Source of the DNA: Favolaschia claudopus
Taxonomy: Eukaryota > Basidiomycota > Agaricomycetes > Agaricales > Mycenaceae
Length of the DNA stretch: 64,000 bases
Assembly: GCA_037176885.1 (NCBI GenBank)
Contig: JAWWNJ010000015.1
Span: 310,001-374,000 of the forward strand
Direction: 5' to 3'
A program made the translations under genes and the position numbers. Positions 1 to 10,403 of this stretch are shown here, one piece after another. Under the pieces are notes generated by a model. The model had not been told where the DNA came from and made no database searches. It saw nothing but the letters and a program-made list of their open reading frames with translations. Position 1 is the first letter of the stretch. Every line of letters starts with the position of its first letter.

Positions 1-1163
1 CATTTCTGAAATTCCGCAGGTGAGTTGGTGAAGCCGGTAGGCATTGATGCAATTCGAAGGAGCCCCAACGGAGTCATGAATGCAGTCATGTCTCTACTTT
101 CCGGATCCATTTGCCGTGCATCAAATCCCCAGTACAAATCGAAAACCGTGTAGCATTGACGGGCTGCAAAGCCTTCAACGAAATCATCAAGGATTGGGAG
201 CATTCCTGCGTCACGAATAGTTACTTTGTTCAATGGTTGTAAGTCATGCACAATGCGCAGTTTTCCGTTTTTCTTCAATACGCAAAACCATCGCGAGCGG
301 TAAGATGATTGACAGGGTTCATAGACTCCCGCTTCCATCTTTAGTTTGAGGACCTCAATGACTTTCGTTAATATGCCTGGGGGTATGGGAATATTTTTAT
401 ACTCCCATGGCACGTGCGGTACTGTTGAGATTTTATACGGGCTGAAATAGCTTTCTTTGAAGGTGCCCCTTTCGGAGTCTTCAAACGCGATAGCTTCTTC
501 ATTAGTTTTAAGGATGAATTCAAATAGACGAGTTTCAGATTCAGTAAGAAACCCCTTCGTATTCAGTTCTAATGAATCCATCCGTGATTGGGATAATCGT
601 TGGCCGGGTGTGAATGCGGGTGGGTTTATAGGCAGAGGTGGTAAGGAATTCAACGGATCCTCTGGAATCGTTCGCCGTACGGCGTAATCAGGAGAAAAGG
701 TGGTTGACACAGGACGCACCTTTTTATCAACTCGTTTGTACATTGTAAAGGCCTGAAAACTTTCTCCCTGTTCATTGCTCATATCTACTGGATAGAAGAT
801 GAATTCGTCATCTTCTTCAAGTTCATATTCATCCTCTGGCTGCTGGAGTTGGGCAGGATGTGGGTCTTTATAAAACATACTTGTTTGTATGTTTAATACG
901 TAAGGCCCCGCATTGCTGTCCGAATGAAGTGAAACCTTGGTCGGCTTATGTCGTTTGAGTTCCATAATATACGATCGAAGCTGTGTATTGATGTACTTGA
1001 GAATACAGGCCCAGACTCGTAAACAGATGAGGAGCAAGAGGAGACATTGGATGCGTAAAATTCGTTGAGTAATTTGTATCGTATTGTAGATGTCAAAATG
1101 AATCCACACCGCAACTCGGAAGAAGGCCACAACTAGAAAATTTCGTCGAGCTGACTGTAGCAT
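1..1163 (-). CDS. Element A pol, N-terminal part (reverse transcriptase), cut by window edge
   Basis: Translation of the minus strand gives the start of a Ty3/gypsy reverse transcriptase. The blocks seen are EDSERGTFKESYF, YRSRWFCVLKKNGKLRIVHD, LQPLNKVTIRDAG, FDLYWGFDARQMDPESRD (holding the first catalytic Asp) and PTGFTNSPAEFQK. They match the corresponding blocks of the complete pol at 27,924-32,012, so the family call is firm. The C-terminal RT, RNase H and integrase lie left of the window. The frame is open from an ATG at 1163; inner in-frame ATGs at 965 and 878 are equally possible starts. Residues between 1163 and 965 are hydrophobic in this frame, but a second frame is also open there (893-1132), so the true N-terminus is unsure. 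It follows gene X (1421-5129), which separates it from gag-protease. Confidence 0.8.
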   Translation of the reverse strand, partial: MLQSARRNFLVVAFFRVAVWIHFDIYNTIQITQRILRIQCLLLLLICLRVWACILKYINTQLRSYIMELKRHKPTKVSLHSDSNAGPYVLNIQTSMFYKDPHPAQLQQPEDEYELEEDDEFIFYPVDMSNEQGESFQAFTMYKRVDKKVRPVSTTFSPDYAVRRTIPEDPLNSLPPLPINPPAFTPGQRLSQSRMDSLELNTKGFLTESETRLFEFILKTNEEAIAFEDSERGTFKESYFSPYKISTVPHVPWEYKNIPIPPGILTKVIEVLKLKMEAGVYEPCQSSYRSRWFCVLKKNGKLRIVHDLQPLNKVTIRDAGMLPILDDFVEGFAARQCYTVFDLYWGFDARQMDPESRDMTAFMTPLGLLRIASMPTGFTNSPAEFQK

Positions 1164-1420
1164 ATCCCCGCCCGAAGGCGAAGCTGCGGCTCGGAAGGGA
1201 CTATAGCAAACGGCCGAGAAAAGAGAAAGGGGGAATAGCAAGGACGGAGTTTGTACGGAGTCGTTAGGTCGTAAGTAATTCGTTAAGCGTAACGGGTCGT
1301 AGCGTCGTAGGTGAAAGTGAAAGAGATGAAGAGAAAATACATTCCAAAATCTTGACGCACTGAAGACGTTCAGCGCAGCGGTTGTCCGAGTCGAGTTGCC
1401 ATGTCGTTGTTGCGAGTTGT

Positions 1421-4400
1421 TCAATCGTCGTCGTCCCAAATCGCCCAAAAATCCCAGCGCTCCACTATTGAATCGTGGTACACCCAGAAAGGGAACTCGG
1501 TATGATAGGGACGCTCGCCAGGTGCGTAGTCTGTCTCGCTTGAGCACGTCCGCGGGGAACGAAAAAGATGAGGACTTACCACGCTCATAGGGCCACCAAT
1601 CATTTACGAAGGCGTAGTACCACGTTCCGCCCTCCCCGGGAGGGTCCAGCAGACGGTGTATTTCCAGGACGAAATTGAGAAACAGAGGTACGCAGGGTAC
1701 CACGATCCATGGAAGGATTAGTGTGCCGATCCATAGGCGTTCGAGCTTTGCTATAAGAATGCACGCGACGACCCCGGGCGGCAGGTAGTCCCGTTCCTCG
1801 ACTCGCACCAGCCGGGCGAGAATGGGATTCTCCTGCTCTCTGTGGTGGAGTTCCGTAAGCTTGCGGACGAAAAAGAAAGGAAGGGCTGCTTACGTCCAAA
1901 TGGGCTCGAGCTCCTCCAGGACGACTAACAGCCCGTGGCGCGGGTACGACTTTTGCAGGGGTAGGTGTAGCGCTGATGCGGGTGGTACTAGGATTGGCGA
2001 CGTCTGGCGTGTGGTTGTTGAAATCGAGCATTCCCCCGTGGAGGAGGTTGAGAATCACCTGGTTGTCTCGGAAACGCAGGCTAAGCATGTCGTGAATGAC
2101 ATCGACTACGCGATGATGGCCGTGGCTCTGGTGGACCTCGCTGAGAAGGCGGAGGCGACTCTGTTCGTTGTTGAGGAGGAACGGAAGGGGGTAGGGTGCG
2201 GGTTCGTGCAGGGTAGCCATATTAAATGGCCAGTGTCGGCGTGCGGTGACGAGAGATGCGCGACGAACGAATTCAAGATAGAGAGCGCGAACCTCCGTGA
2301 AGAGATTAACGTCCCGCAGATTCTGGGTGACGAACAGCGCGAGCGCGTTACGGAAAGCGGGCCCTTTCGTCTGCGCATACGCGCTGAAACGACGGGGTTG
2401 AAAGCCTTCGGGGGTAAGCGGAAGCTCAGGGGTTGTGCTGATTTTTCGCGCGCCCGGCCCCGCAACAGTAGCGAAATATCTGAACACGTCGATGTCGATG
2501 GTTCGGACGGAGCCCTCTTGACGCAAATGCTCGACGTCCTCTAGCTCGCGCTCGATGCGCATCGCAAGTTCTTCGTGGTCAAATAGTTCGTGCCGCGCCA
2601 CCGCTTCCTGATCGACGTGATGAGCAAGCTTGCTTGAGATAATTTTGAGCGCCTCCAGAGCGGGCTGCAGGACCTCCTCATCTTCCCACAAGTCCACGCG
2701 AACCTGATAGTGATAGAGATCGTTACTCCAGCGCTGAGTTTGGACCCAATGAAGACCACGTACACATTCGTCGACGGCGGGCTTCGGAACGACGCAGTAG
2801 AGGTCCTGGAGGGCGGTGACCAGTTCTTTGGATTGTACAATGACGAACCCTTCTTCGTCCCCAGAGCCCTCGGTACCCATGTCGTATGTGCTGGAGCTTC
2901 CATTGGTAGCGGGTGTGGGCGGCGGGTTGCTGGAAGTGGAGTCGTTGTCGGCGGTGTGGTATACACTGGCTGCGGCGTCGTCTTCGCAGTCGGCGTCTGG
3001 TGCCAAGATAACCTCCCCGCGGTACGTCGGCAAGTCGGCTATGGGTAGCGTTGCGGCTTTGGGGGCATTCACCGCGTCTCCTGGTCGGGTTCCGTCCAAG
3101 TAAAGGAGCTCTGGCATTTCATCGTCAGAATCAGAATCCGCCCCATCCGCTACCGAGTTCTCAGGCGCGTAAGCGGGGGACAGCTCGAGGGGCGGCGGCG
3201 CAACACCTTCGCTGGCAGCACGGAGAACGGGCGACGGAGGTGGCTCAGTAAGAGGTGATTCCTCCCGCAGCACTATTCCGGTGCCGATGTGATTGGACTC
3301 GATTTCTATCCAAGTGCGGTCGCAATCGATAGGGTCGTTGCCGACAGCGTCCCGCTTCTCCACCACTTCCGCAGCTTCCGCAAGCATAAGGAGGTAGGAT
3401 GTGGGTTCTGTGCGGTGGGATTCGCGCGTCTGCTCGCTGCCGTCCGACGAGGTGGAGGCGATGGAGCAAGTGGGCGACATGAACGAGATGGTGGGAAGGT
3501 CGCAGATGGGGGCAGTCACGGCACTTGGAGTATTAGCCAGGTGAGCTTCCTCCGCGTTAACGCGTTTGTTGGCGGTATTGCGGGCGGTGGACGCGAAGGA
3601 GGCATGGGTTTTTACGGCGGCGTTGGCAGGGATGGCGCGTGCGGAGTCAACGCTTGGACTGACCGCCTCGCGAGTGCTAGACGTGGGAGGGGCGATAGAG
3701 GTCTTGTTGTCGTGGTGGCCAAGACCAGTGGACTCGCCACTGGGGGAGACAGCCAGACTAGCGGAATTTTTGCGCGTGAGAACCAGAGGAGGGGTGGCGT
3801 CGTAGGTAGTGCCGTCATCCTTGCGCAGGGGGAGGATGGCGGGCGGAGGGGAACATTGAGTTTGGCGATACGCTTCTGCGAGGCGACGATTGACTTCAAT
3901 GAGCTGGTGGTGGGGAAGACGAATCTGCGGCTCGCCGTCCCATTGATCCCTACCTGCCTGCGTTCCGGTTGATCGGACGGAAGGACCCGAGCTCGGTTGA
4001 TCGGAGCGGTTTTCCGTGATCGGTCGCACGGATCCATCCTCCGTGATCGGCGCGGCCTCAACCTCACGTTCCAAGGCGTCTATCATATCCTCCACTTCCA
4101 CGTCCATTTCTTGGTTTGCACTGGCGCCGTTTTCAATCGCAATCTCGTCAGATTCGAAATCAACGCACCACGACAACTCAAAGGATCTATTGCTCGATGG
4201 GCTTGGCGAGACTGGAGCGGCGTAGGGAATAGTTTCGGGGCGCTCGGTGAACAACGCGAAGGGTGGGTGAGGTGTACCGGGTCGGTTGAGCTTCCCTTGC
4301 AAGCGGGTCGCTTCGTCCGTGTCTACGCGGTAGACTATGTTCTGTTTGTCGAGCGTGAGTCCAATCCGCGTCATGCTGGTGGTATCGCAGGGAGGGGAGA

Positions 4401-5129
4401 TGTTTACAGGGTGCGTGATGTAGTGTGCGTCGTCAGCGGTGCGTTTGCTGATTTTGTTCTTAGTGAGTGCCTTCATTTTGCTAGCGACACGGTTCTTCAA
4501 TGCAGGCGTCTTGGATCTTAGCGGTGGAAGGACGGCGGTGCTTCCACTAGCGTCGCGTTTCTGATGAATTTCGGTAAGTCGTCGTTTCTTTTGTATGAAT
4601 TTTTGAGACGCAATTACCTGAACTTCGGCTTTAGCTTCTTTGAGGTAACGACGGACGCGTTGTTGGGAGGGGAAAGGCATGTGGATTTTCCATTTCTTTC
4701 TTTCGTGCGGATCGACGTAGAGGTGGCCGAATAGATGACCATTCTGGGTTCCGTATTCCCCCGTCGCGGGGTCAAGAACTTCGACGCGGGTATTCATGAA
4801 CGTGACGCGTTGGACCTCCTGTCCGTCACGATGCGCGTCCTGGCCGAGGTAGAACACTTGGTCAGATTCGATACGGCCAGGTCGCACATGAAGCTGGCGT
4901 CCTTCGCGGAATGCCGCTTCTTGTCCTCTTGCGATAGCCTGAACGGCGTGCAACGAGGAAGCGGTGGTGCGTTGGTCTACGACGCCAAATCCGGTGCTAG
5001 GGACGATAGGGCGGTGGTCGTATTGTTCGGCCTCAAGACGATTGATGGTACGCTGAATAGCGTCTAGATGTTCTTTGAATTTTTGGTGGTGGATATCGGG
5101 CACGACTGGGGGGTTGGGATCGTGTTCCA
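1421..5129 (-). CDS. Gene X: spliced ORF between gag-protease and pol of element A, C-terminal membrane segment
   Basis: I do not recognise this protein. Three exons fit: 5129-1894, 1832-1580 and 1530-1421, with introns of 61 nt (GTAAGC...GCAG) and 49 nt (GTAAGT...ACAG) that keep phase. The frame of exon 1 also runs back to an ATG at 5673, overlapping the end of gag-protease, but ATG 5129 follows a pyrimidine-rich leader and begins MEHDPNPP. The first roughly 1080 residues are Pro/Ser/Thr/Ala-rich with charged helical stretches. Exon 2 encodes strongly hydrophobic runs (VVACILIAKL, then LWIGTLILPWIVVPCVPLFL), consistent with one or two membrane passes. Exon 3 is short, Trp/Tyr-rich and ends WDDDD. 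Read without splicing, the frame would end at 1600 with an Arg/Ser-rich tail. The gene may be a captured host gene or an element-specific envelope-like gene; its place before the RT is unusual. Confidence 0.6.
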
Positions 5130-5530
5130 TGTTGTGAGAGTGTGAATTAGGGCAAGGAGAAAGGGTATGAGAGGGGAGATAGCAGGAATGTAGCAGTTTG
5201 GTGGGTGCTGCTCTTTCGTCTCCTTCTTCTTCTCTTTTATCTTTCCTGTGGCTCCGCTGATTCATTTGTCCTTTTTCAGTCTTCTTTGCTGTTTCTCCAG
5301 CCGGGGCGAGCGCAGCGACGTTGGAGGTCCTCGCAATTTCACACTGCGGGCTTCCTCGACGGGTCTGGGTCATAGTCGACGCGTCTCCGGTGCTCCGCAG
5401 CTGCGAGCTAGACGTCAAGTCAATGGCCGTAAGACTTCCACATCGACATCTCGAAATCTCGCGAGAAGCCGCGATCGACAATTCAGGTATGTCGGTTTCC
5501 ATTCTCTTATTTCGTCCGGTGCTAAAATTC
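5130..5530 (-). other. Leader region between gag-protease and gene X
   Basis: About 400 bases between the stop of gag-protease and the preferred start of gene X. On the minus strand the last 120 bases before the ATG are rich in C and T, as in many basidiomycete 5' UTRs. The gene X frame is open throughout, so it could also be coding. I see no TATA box that I would trust. Confidence 0.35.
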
Positions 5531-8500
5531 TCAGCCGCGCCAATATCTAACTTCAGCCGCGGAATTTTCTTTGCTCGAGGTTTGGTCAACAAGAATTGCA
5601 AGAGAGCGGGCCACGGGGTTTTTGATACACAAGACCTCGCTGGTAGCCTCATGAGGGACTGCCATGAGCTCATAGCGGGGCTGGCGCGTTTCCCGGTCCT
5701 TAAAAATCAAGTATGTGCCCTCGTCACGCTCGTCGATGGTGACCAAATTACTTCTTTGCCACGGCCGCCCAAGAAGCAGTTCGAAGGGGGCGGATTGGGA
5801 GACCCATAGGCTTGTCTTGGTGAGTACACCCCCACAGCTGAGTTCTACTTCCTGAATGAATCCCCGCAGCTGCCCGCGGCCGCCGTTGGCATCATTCATG
5901 CCAGTTGTTTTTGTCATATCTACGGGCCTGTGGAGCACCAATGCGGCCACATCTGCCCTTACCACATCCAGCTGGGACCCTGTATCGATAATGGCGACAA
6001 TTGACCGACCGCCGATTTCCATTTCGGCACGTATCAAGACTCCCTCAGAACGCGACCAAGTCCATGGCGCCGTTTGCGCCCCCGCCAAAACGTTCTTCAC
6101 ATTCTTGAGTTTAATTATTTCTTGTAGGTTGTTTCTTAGTTCTTTAGACGACACCAATACTTCGCGTACTGACATCGGAACTTCGAGGTCTAGAATCCGT
6201 TCCACAATTTTTGGGAGATTCACCGTTGATTGAATCTCAGATTGGCGTCCCGGGTGAGTACCCTTTTCCGCCGTCTCCGTGGTTTTCGCTGATGCTGTGT
6301 GTTTGTTCTTCTGGATAGCTTCGGTGGGGCCGTTCTCCTTGCGCTTTCTAATCGTCGTAGCAGGGATTTTTCCCGACATCTCCACACCCGGCATCTCGAC
6401 ATCCTGGATTTTAGGTTCACGTACAGGACGCGCGTCGTAGGGACGGACATCATTAAGGATGTCTCGCATCTTCCCTGCAGGAACTTTCGGCTTTGGGGCT
6501 GAAGTCCGCTCGTTATCTGGTTTTGGAATGGTCATTGGGGGAAATCCCTGTCCATTTTGGGCTGGTAATGTTTTTGATTCGTTATTTTTCGCTGCGTCTT
6601 TCCGGTGCGGCACATGTACTCCGTCGAAGGCCATTCGTCGGGCTGTTTTTGTGCTTGGGATAGTACGATCGGCGGCGTGTACTTGATACCTCCGTCGTGG
6701 TACTGTCAGGTAAACTTCTCCTTCTTCTTCTGTTTCTTCTTCATCTGAGTCCTCCCCAGTGCTTTCCTCGATTTCCTCAATCGGAGAGCTACCCTGCGGA
6801 CTCTCAAAATCTTCGTCTTCGCTTGAGTCGGTGTTATCACTGTACTCCTGGAAGGCTACGTGGGCAGAATGATTGAAGGAATAGGGAAGCTCATGCTCTT
6901 TGGCAGAATCCACTACACCAAACATCACGCGGGGGCCCGGACCTGCTTGGCGTCGTGCTGCTTGGGCTAATTGTTCCCCATACATCCGCCTAATAGGTGA
7001 GCCGTCCTTCATGCATAAACGCCCAGTTTGGTCGTCATTTTTAACGATTCCCTCATTAAAGAGCGACTGAATTTCTGTGCAGTCACGCATGCGATGGTCG
7101 TCTTTTCCACAACCGAAGCAATTAGGGACTACGCGAGCTGCACCTGCCCCTGTCCCAACGGGGATGTTGTTAGGGTAAGTAGCAGGTGAAATTATTGCGG
7201 GCGCTGACGTAGGAAGGGTAGATTTGCGTAGAGCAGGTCGAGGAATCTGAGGTCGGTTAGGGGTCCACTGCATAGTTGCCTGGACTTGTGGGGGTTTGAC
7301 GCATTTCGATGCTACTCCCGTAGTATCCAGTGCGAGAATAGAATAGTATGTTGGGGCATATTCTGCATCGTCTAGACTCATTTTGTTAATTTTTCGTATG
7401 AGGTCTGTAACCTCCGCAGCAGATCCTGTGGGTTTAATGATAGTGGTGCGCTCGTCACCTTTCGATTTGGAGGATAAATGGTCGGTGGATCTGCTCTTGC
7501 TTAATTCGCGGCGATGCTTTTTGATTTTATCTTTCTCCTTTCGTGCCTTCTTCTTTTCACGATGTTTTCGGCGATAACTATCATAGTCTGAATCATCAGA
7601 TTCTGAATCAGCATCTGAATCATCCGAAGAATCACTGTAGCCATCATCAAAGTTTATATCGTAATCTGCAGCATTCATAATCATGGCCTCTGCTCGGTTG
7701 CGACGGAAGTACCATTCGGCAGCTTGGTTGATTTCATACATGCTGTAATATCCTGAGTGGCCTGCTCCTCCATTAGGAGGTGTCATCTGAAGGATGCGGT
7801 TTTCAAGAACCTGTCGTAAGTCCTTGTGTATTCCTAACCAGAAATATGTATCAGCACTGGGACGAGTGATCTGGTTTTGTTGTATGAGTGTGCCTGACAT
7901 GGTTTTGTACCGTATATAGTACTTCTTCCACATTGATAGGTTATGAATAACCTTCTTATTAGTTTTCTGTGTGTAAGCAGTAATGTCTCCTGGGCGATAC
8001 TGCGCAGTGGCACGGTCCACGTCATAGCATCGTAGTATTTCACGACGCAATCGGGGCCAGTCTCTTTTCTGGAAGAATTCTGAGGCTTTTATAAAAGCCT
8101 GTACCTCGGTAGAGCAATAGTCCAAAATACAGTAACATTGGTCCTTTGGTTCGTCAACGTTGTATTTAAGGAGCAATCGGTCATAGTGTTGGATGAAGTA
8201 TTGGACCTCGCTCCACTTTCCTTTGAATGTGGGTGGTGCCTCTCGACCATGTCGAAGGGGCATGTCCATGACTGTTTTACCAGGAACACCGCTCGTCGTG
8301 GGAACCGAAGCGGGTGCTGCCTGCGGGGTAGGCCTATTTGGTGTCTGTGTAGAAGTGTGATAGTGTGAACGAGGTTGGGGAGAATGCGGGGAGCGAGGTG
8401 AGGAATCAGGGTCTTCAGAATCATACACATTACGGGCTCTATAATGGTTTTCATTCTCATTCTCAGTAGTGTACCGTGGCTGCTGCCTGTGCGAGGTACT

Positions 8501-8713
8501 GGCCTCACTAGGCGGAGCATCTGGGTCGCGGTAAGGGGGATTGGCAAAGATAGGGGGTGCACGAGGTCCAGTTGAGGTTTCACCGTCTTGTGGTTGATAC
8601 CTATAAGAATTGTCGGCTTCATTGAGCGGGACATGTGCGTCAGGATAAGGTGGATTTACAAAAGTGGGGTGTGGATGAGATCCAGATGATGTTGGGTCGT
8701 TAGGTAGATGCAT
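5531..8713 (-). CDS. gag-pro: Element A Gag-protease polyprotein
   Basis: A single 1060-residue ORF with a true ATG at 8713. The N-terminal third is Pro/Ser-rich. Then comes a capsid-like helical region (HYDRLLLKYNVDEPKDQCYC, residues about 175-330), an acidic Asp/Ser tract, and a CCHC zinc knuckle (CFGCGKDDHRMRDC, C-X2-C-X4-H-X4-C) near residue 530 for RNA binding. A retropepsin-like protease follows with the active-site motif VAIIDTGSQLD near residue 907 and the flap/ligand block ELLLGRPWQRSNLVTI. It assembles virus-like particles and processes the polyprotein. The stop at 5531 overlaps the open frame of gene X. No RT frame follows directly, so pol is separated from it by about 4.4 kb. It begins 71 nt inside the PBS, as expected for gag. 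Confidence 0.88.
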   Translation of the reverse strand: MHLPNDPTSSGSHPHPTFVNPPYPDAHVPLNEADNSYRYQPQDGETSTGPRAPPIFANPPYRDPDAPPSEASTSHRQQPRYTTENENENHYRARNVYDSEDPDSSPRSPHSPQPRSHYHTSTQTPNRPTPQAAPASVPTTSGVPGKTVMDMPLRHGREAPPTFKGKWSEVQYFIQHYDRLLLKYNVDEPKDQCYCILDYCSTEVQAFIKASEFFQKRDWPRLRREILRCYDVDRATAQYRPGDITAYTQKTNKKVIHNLSMWKKYYIRYKTMSGTLIQQNQITRPSADTYFWLGIHKDLRQVLENRILQMTPPNGGAGHSGYYSMYEINQAAEWYFRRNRAEAMIMNAADYDINFDDGYSDSSDDSDADSESDDSDYDSYRRKHREKKKARKEKDKIKKHRRELSKSRSTDHLSSKSKGDERTTIIKPTGSAAEVTDLIRKINKMSLDDAEYAPTYYSILALDTTGVASKCVKPPQVQATMQWTPNRPQIPRPALRKSTLPTSAPAIISPATYPNNIPVGTGAGAARVVPNCFGCGKDDHRMRDCTEIQSLFNEGIVKNDDQTGRLCMKDGSPIRRMYGEQLAQAARRQAGPGPRVMFGVVDSAKEHELPYSFNHSAHVAFQEYSDNTDSSEDEDFESPQGSSPIEEIEESTGEDSDEEETEEEGEVYLTVPRRRYQVHAADRTIPSTKTARRMAFDGVHVPHRKDAAKNNESKTLPAQNGQGFPPMTIPKPDNERTSAPKPKVPAGKMRDILNDVRPYDARPVREPKIQDVEMPGVEMSGKIPATTIRKRKENGPTEAIQKNKHTASAKTTETAEKGTHPGRQSEIQSTVNLPKIVERILDLEVPMSVREVLVSSKELRNNLQEIIKLKNVKNVLAGAQTAPWTWSRSEGVLIRAEMEIGGRSIVAIIDTGSQLDVVRADVAALVLHRPVDMTKTTGMNDANGGRGQLRGFIQEVELSCGGVLTKTSLWVSQSAPFELLLGRPWQRSNLVTIDERDEGTYLIFKDRETRQPRYELMAVPHEATSEVLCIKNPVARSLAILVDQTSSKENSAAEVRYWRG

Positions 8714-8784
8714 TGTATAGTTGGGCGTGAGTTTTCAAGGTTGTAATAAAATTTGGGAATAGAAGTATTTCTTCACTAAAATTG

Positions 8785-8802
8785 CCCTCGCGGTGGGCTC
8801 CA
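8785..8802 (-). promoter_or_regulatory. Primer-binding site of element A
   Basis: The plus strand reads CCCTCGCGGTGGGCTCCA, the 3' end of a tRNA including CCA. Its complement lies one base inside the LTR end on the minus strand. The same 18 bases occur at the matching place in element B (35,333-35,350). The implied tRNA has T-stem 3' strand CTCGC, acceptor 3' strand GGTGGGC and discriminator T. Confidence 0.85.
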
Positions 8803-9116
8803 ATGATGTCAAGTGTATAATGTGTTATACGTGAGGTCCTCTGGAAGTGACTTTATTCGAGAGTTTCTCAAAGTGCGAGTAAGGTTGATAGTGTTATGAA
8901 ATATAAAGAAAATCCCTATATGGTTAGTTAGAATCCCAAAGGGGAAGGTAGTGGTTTGTGAGTGTTACGTAAGTGGAAGAGTCTAAGAACGTGTTAGTAA
9001 AACAATAAGGAGCAAGCCTAGGGTTAAATCGGTTGACAGTGTTTCGGCAAACAAGTCTGTGCGTGGAATTGGTAGCAGCAATTAACAATGCGGCTTGTAA
9101 TTTGGTTCAGCAAAAT

Positions 9117-9320
9117 GCGCGGTACGGATACGGCCGGTGCGGTATAGATACGGTGCGGTGCGGATACGGTTCGGATACGGTGCGGATACGGTTCGGTGCG
9201 GTGCGGATACGGTTCGGTGCGGTGCGGATACGGTGCGGATACGGTGCGGATACGGTTCGGATACGGTTCGGATGCGGTTCGGTGCGGTGCGGATACGGTT
9301 CGGTGCGGATTCGGGTCAGA
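9117..9320. repeat. Minisatellite of GGTGCGGATAC / GGTTCGGATAC units
   Basis: About 200 bases built from alternating short units of the type GGTGCGGATAC, GGTTCGGATAC and GGTTCGGTGC. Units are of mixed 6-, 11- and 17-base spacing. The array lies just downstream of the LTR TATA box and so would be near the 5' end of the element A RNA. Plus-strand readings give repetitive RIRFGAVRI-type peptides that are not genes. Confidence 0.85.
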
Positions 9321-9371
9321 CGGAAAGTAGAGAGAAGTAAAGTGAATTAATTAATCTACGTACAATTGGGG

Positions 9372-9379
9372 CTTTTATA
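9372..9379 (-). promoter_or_regulatory. TATA box of element A LTR
   Basis: TATAAAAG on the minus strand, followed downstream by an AT-rich stretch and then the minisatellite. It sits where the U3/R border of an LTR would be expected, so transcription probably starts near 9340-9350. Confidence 0.6.
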
Positions 9380-9436
9380 CCTACTGGCGCATAGCCTTAG
9401 TTCTACTTAGTCGTTCGTATCTATAGGGATTTGTAA

Positions 9437-9600
9437 TTGCACAGTCGGGCACAGTCGCTGATTCGTCCGATTCGTAAGTTGCACAGTCCAAGCACAGTTG
9501 ATTTATAAGTGCACAGTCGAGCACAGCTGCTGACTCGTATGATTCGTAAGTGCACAGTTGCTGACTCCTTTCGTTGCTTGAGCACTGTTTTGCACAGTCC
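9437..9600. repeat. Short repeats with GCACAG core in U3 of element A
   Basis: At least eight GCACAG occurrences, most as GCACAGTC or GCACAGTT, together with repeated (A/C)TGATTCGTAAG-like and TGACTCGTATGATTCG-like blocks. They lie upstream of the TATA box on the minus strand, the usual place for U3 enhancer repeats. Confidence 0.6.
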
Positions 9601-9699
9601 GTAACCGTGGTAAGCACTGGCTGTGTGTTATGCCGATTTTCCCATGATTCCCACCTGATCCTTTCACATGACGTGTTGGCTATCTTATCTCCAAACACT

Positions 9700-10086
9700 T
9701 TTGGAGGATGACAACGTCCTGGTCACCAATCTCGTTCTACTGGATTGGGTGGGAGGACTCGGAACAGCAAGCTTCGTTGGTGTTCCCCTTCTGCCAATGA
9801 TCAGTGCCGTCGCTGCGGTACAACTGGCCACATCTCTGATCGCTGCATCCACGACATGCCAGAGAACATCAAGCAATGGGTTCTCGACGGTCCTCCACGT
9901 CCTGGTCGGGATCGCGAGCCATCTGCTCATAGTACAGAGGGTGCTCTTGCTGCAGATGATGATGGGGAAGGTTACTTCAGCGAGCACATTGACTTTGACA
10001 GCGCCGAAGGAAGCTCTGAAGACGATGAAGCTTTCAACGCTCGGCTTGCGCGCACTCAACAACACTATCGTCGTATGGAGGCTTAG
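9700..10086 (+). pseudogene. Gag C-terminal remnant with CCHC zinc knuckle
   Basis: Plus-strand reading shows an Arg/Ser/Gly-rich stretch, then QCRRCGTTGHISDRC, a perfect C-X2-C-X4-H-X4-C knuckle, followed by an acidic tail (FSEHIDFDSAEGSSEDDEAF) and a stop at 10,084-10,086. No start codon lies in frame; a TGA at the left edge, next to the element A LTR, cuts it. No protease, integrase or RT follows: 96 bases later comes a purine tract and an LTR. It is either a deletion derivative or the end of a gag-only element, truncated when element A inserted. Confidence 0.6.
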
Positions 10087-10182
10087 GAACATTGGATTGG
10101 GTGGGAGATATCAGATTCGGTGGGAGTTCATTATGCCTTTTGATTTTCCGTTTCTCTCCATCGGTCCTCGCAAAGGTGGGAG

Positions 10183-10403
10183 TGTCAGAACCTGTATATA
10201 TTCGCGTCGGTCCGAGAGTCCCGGTAGTAGTATCATACTTCTCACATCCTGTCGCGCGTAGATCGATATCGAACTATCTTGTCTTTTACCCCCACGTCCC
10301 TCGTCGTCTGCGTCCCCGCACCCGTCCTCCAGCTCGTCGTCCTCTGTGAGCTCTCCCGGCTTTCAGCCGCCTCGGTATATATTCTGATAGATAACTCGTT
10401 ACA
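10183..10403 (+). repeat. Small 3' LTR behind the gag remnant
   Basis: The tract AAAGGTGGGAG is followed at once by TGTCAGAACC, a typical polypurine tract/LTR junction. The LTR ends CTCGTTACA at 10,403, giving 221 bases with TGT...ACA ends. Two TATATATTC-like motifs lie near its ends. The partner LTR is not in the window. Confidence 0.6.

Larger units (their letters stand above)
8804..9697 (-). repeat. 5' LTR of element A
   Basis: On the minus strand the LTR begins TGTTTGGAGATAAG (9697) and ends ACATCA (8804), one base before the PBS. It holds a TATA box, a tract of short GCACAGTC repeats upstream of it, and a GC-rich minisatellite downstream. Only one LTR lies in the window, so the outer boundary rests on the TG...CA rule and not on a second copy. 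The likely target-site bases begin at 9698. Confidence 0.65.

Noticed and set aside
1822..5067. Many plus-strand frames opposite gene X
   Set aside because: Shadows of the long GC-rich minus-strand ORF; no motifs and no start context.
9117..9320. CRISPR-like array
   Set aside because: Units are too short and irregular, there are no unique spacers, and the genome is eukaryotic.
9033..9350. Plus-strand frames of RIRFGAVRI-type peptides
   Set aside because: Translation of the minisatellite; open in several frames because the unit contains no stop.
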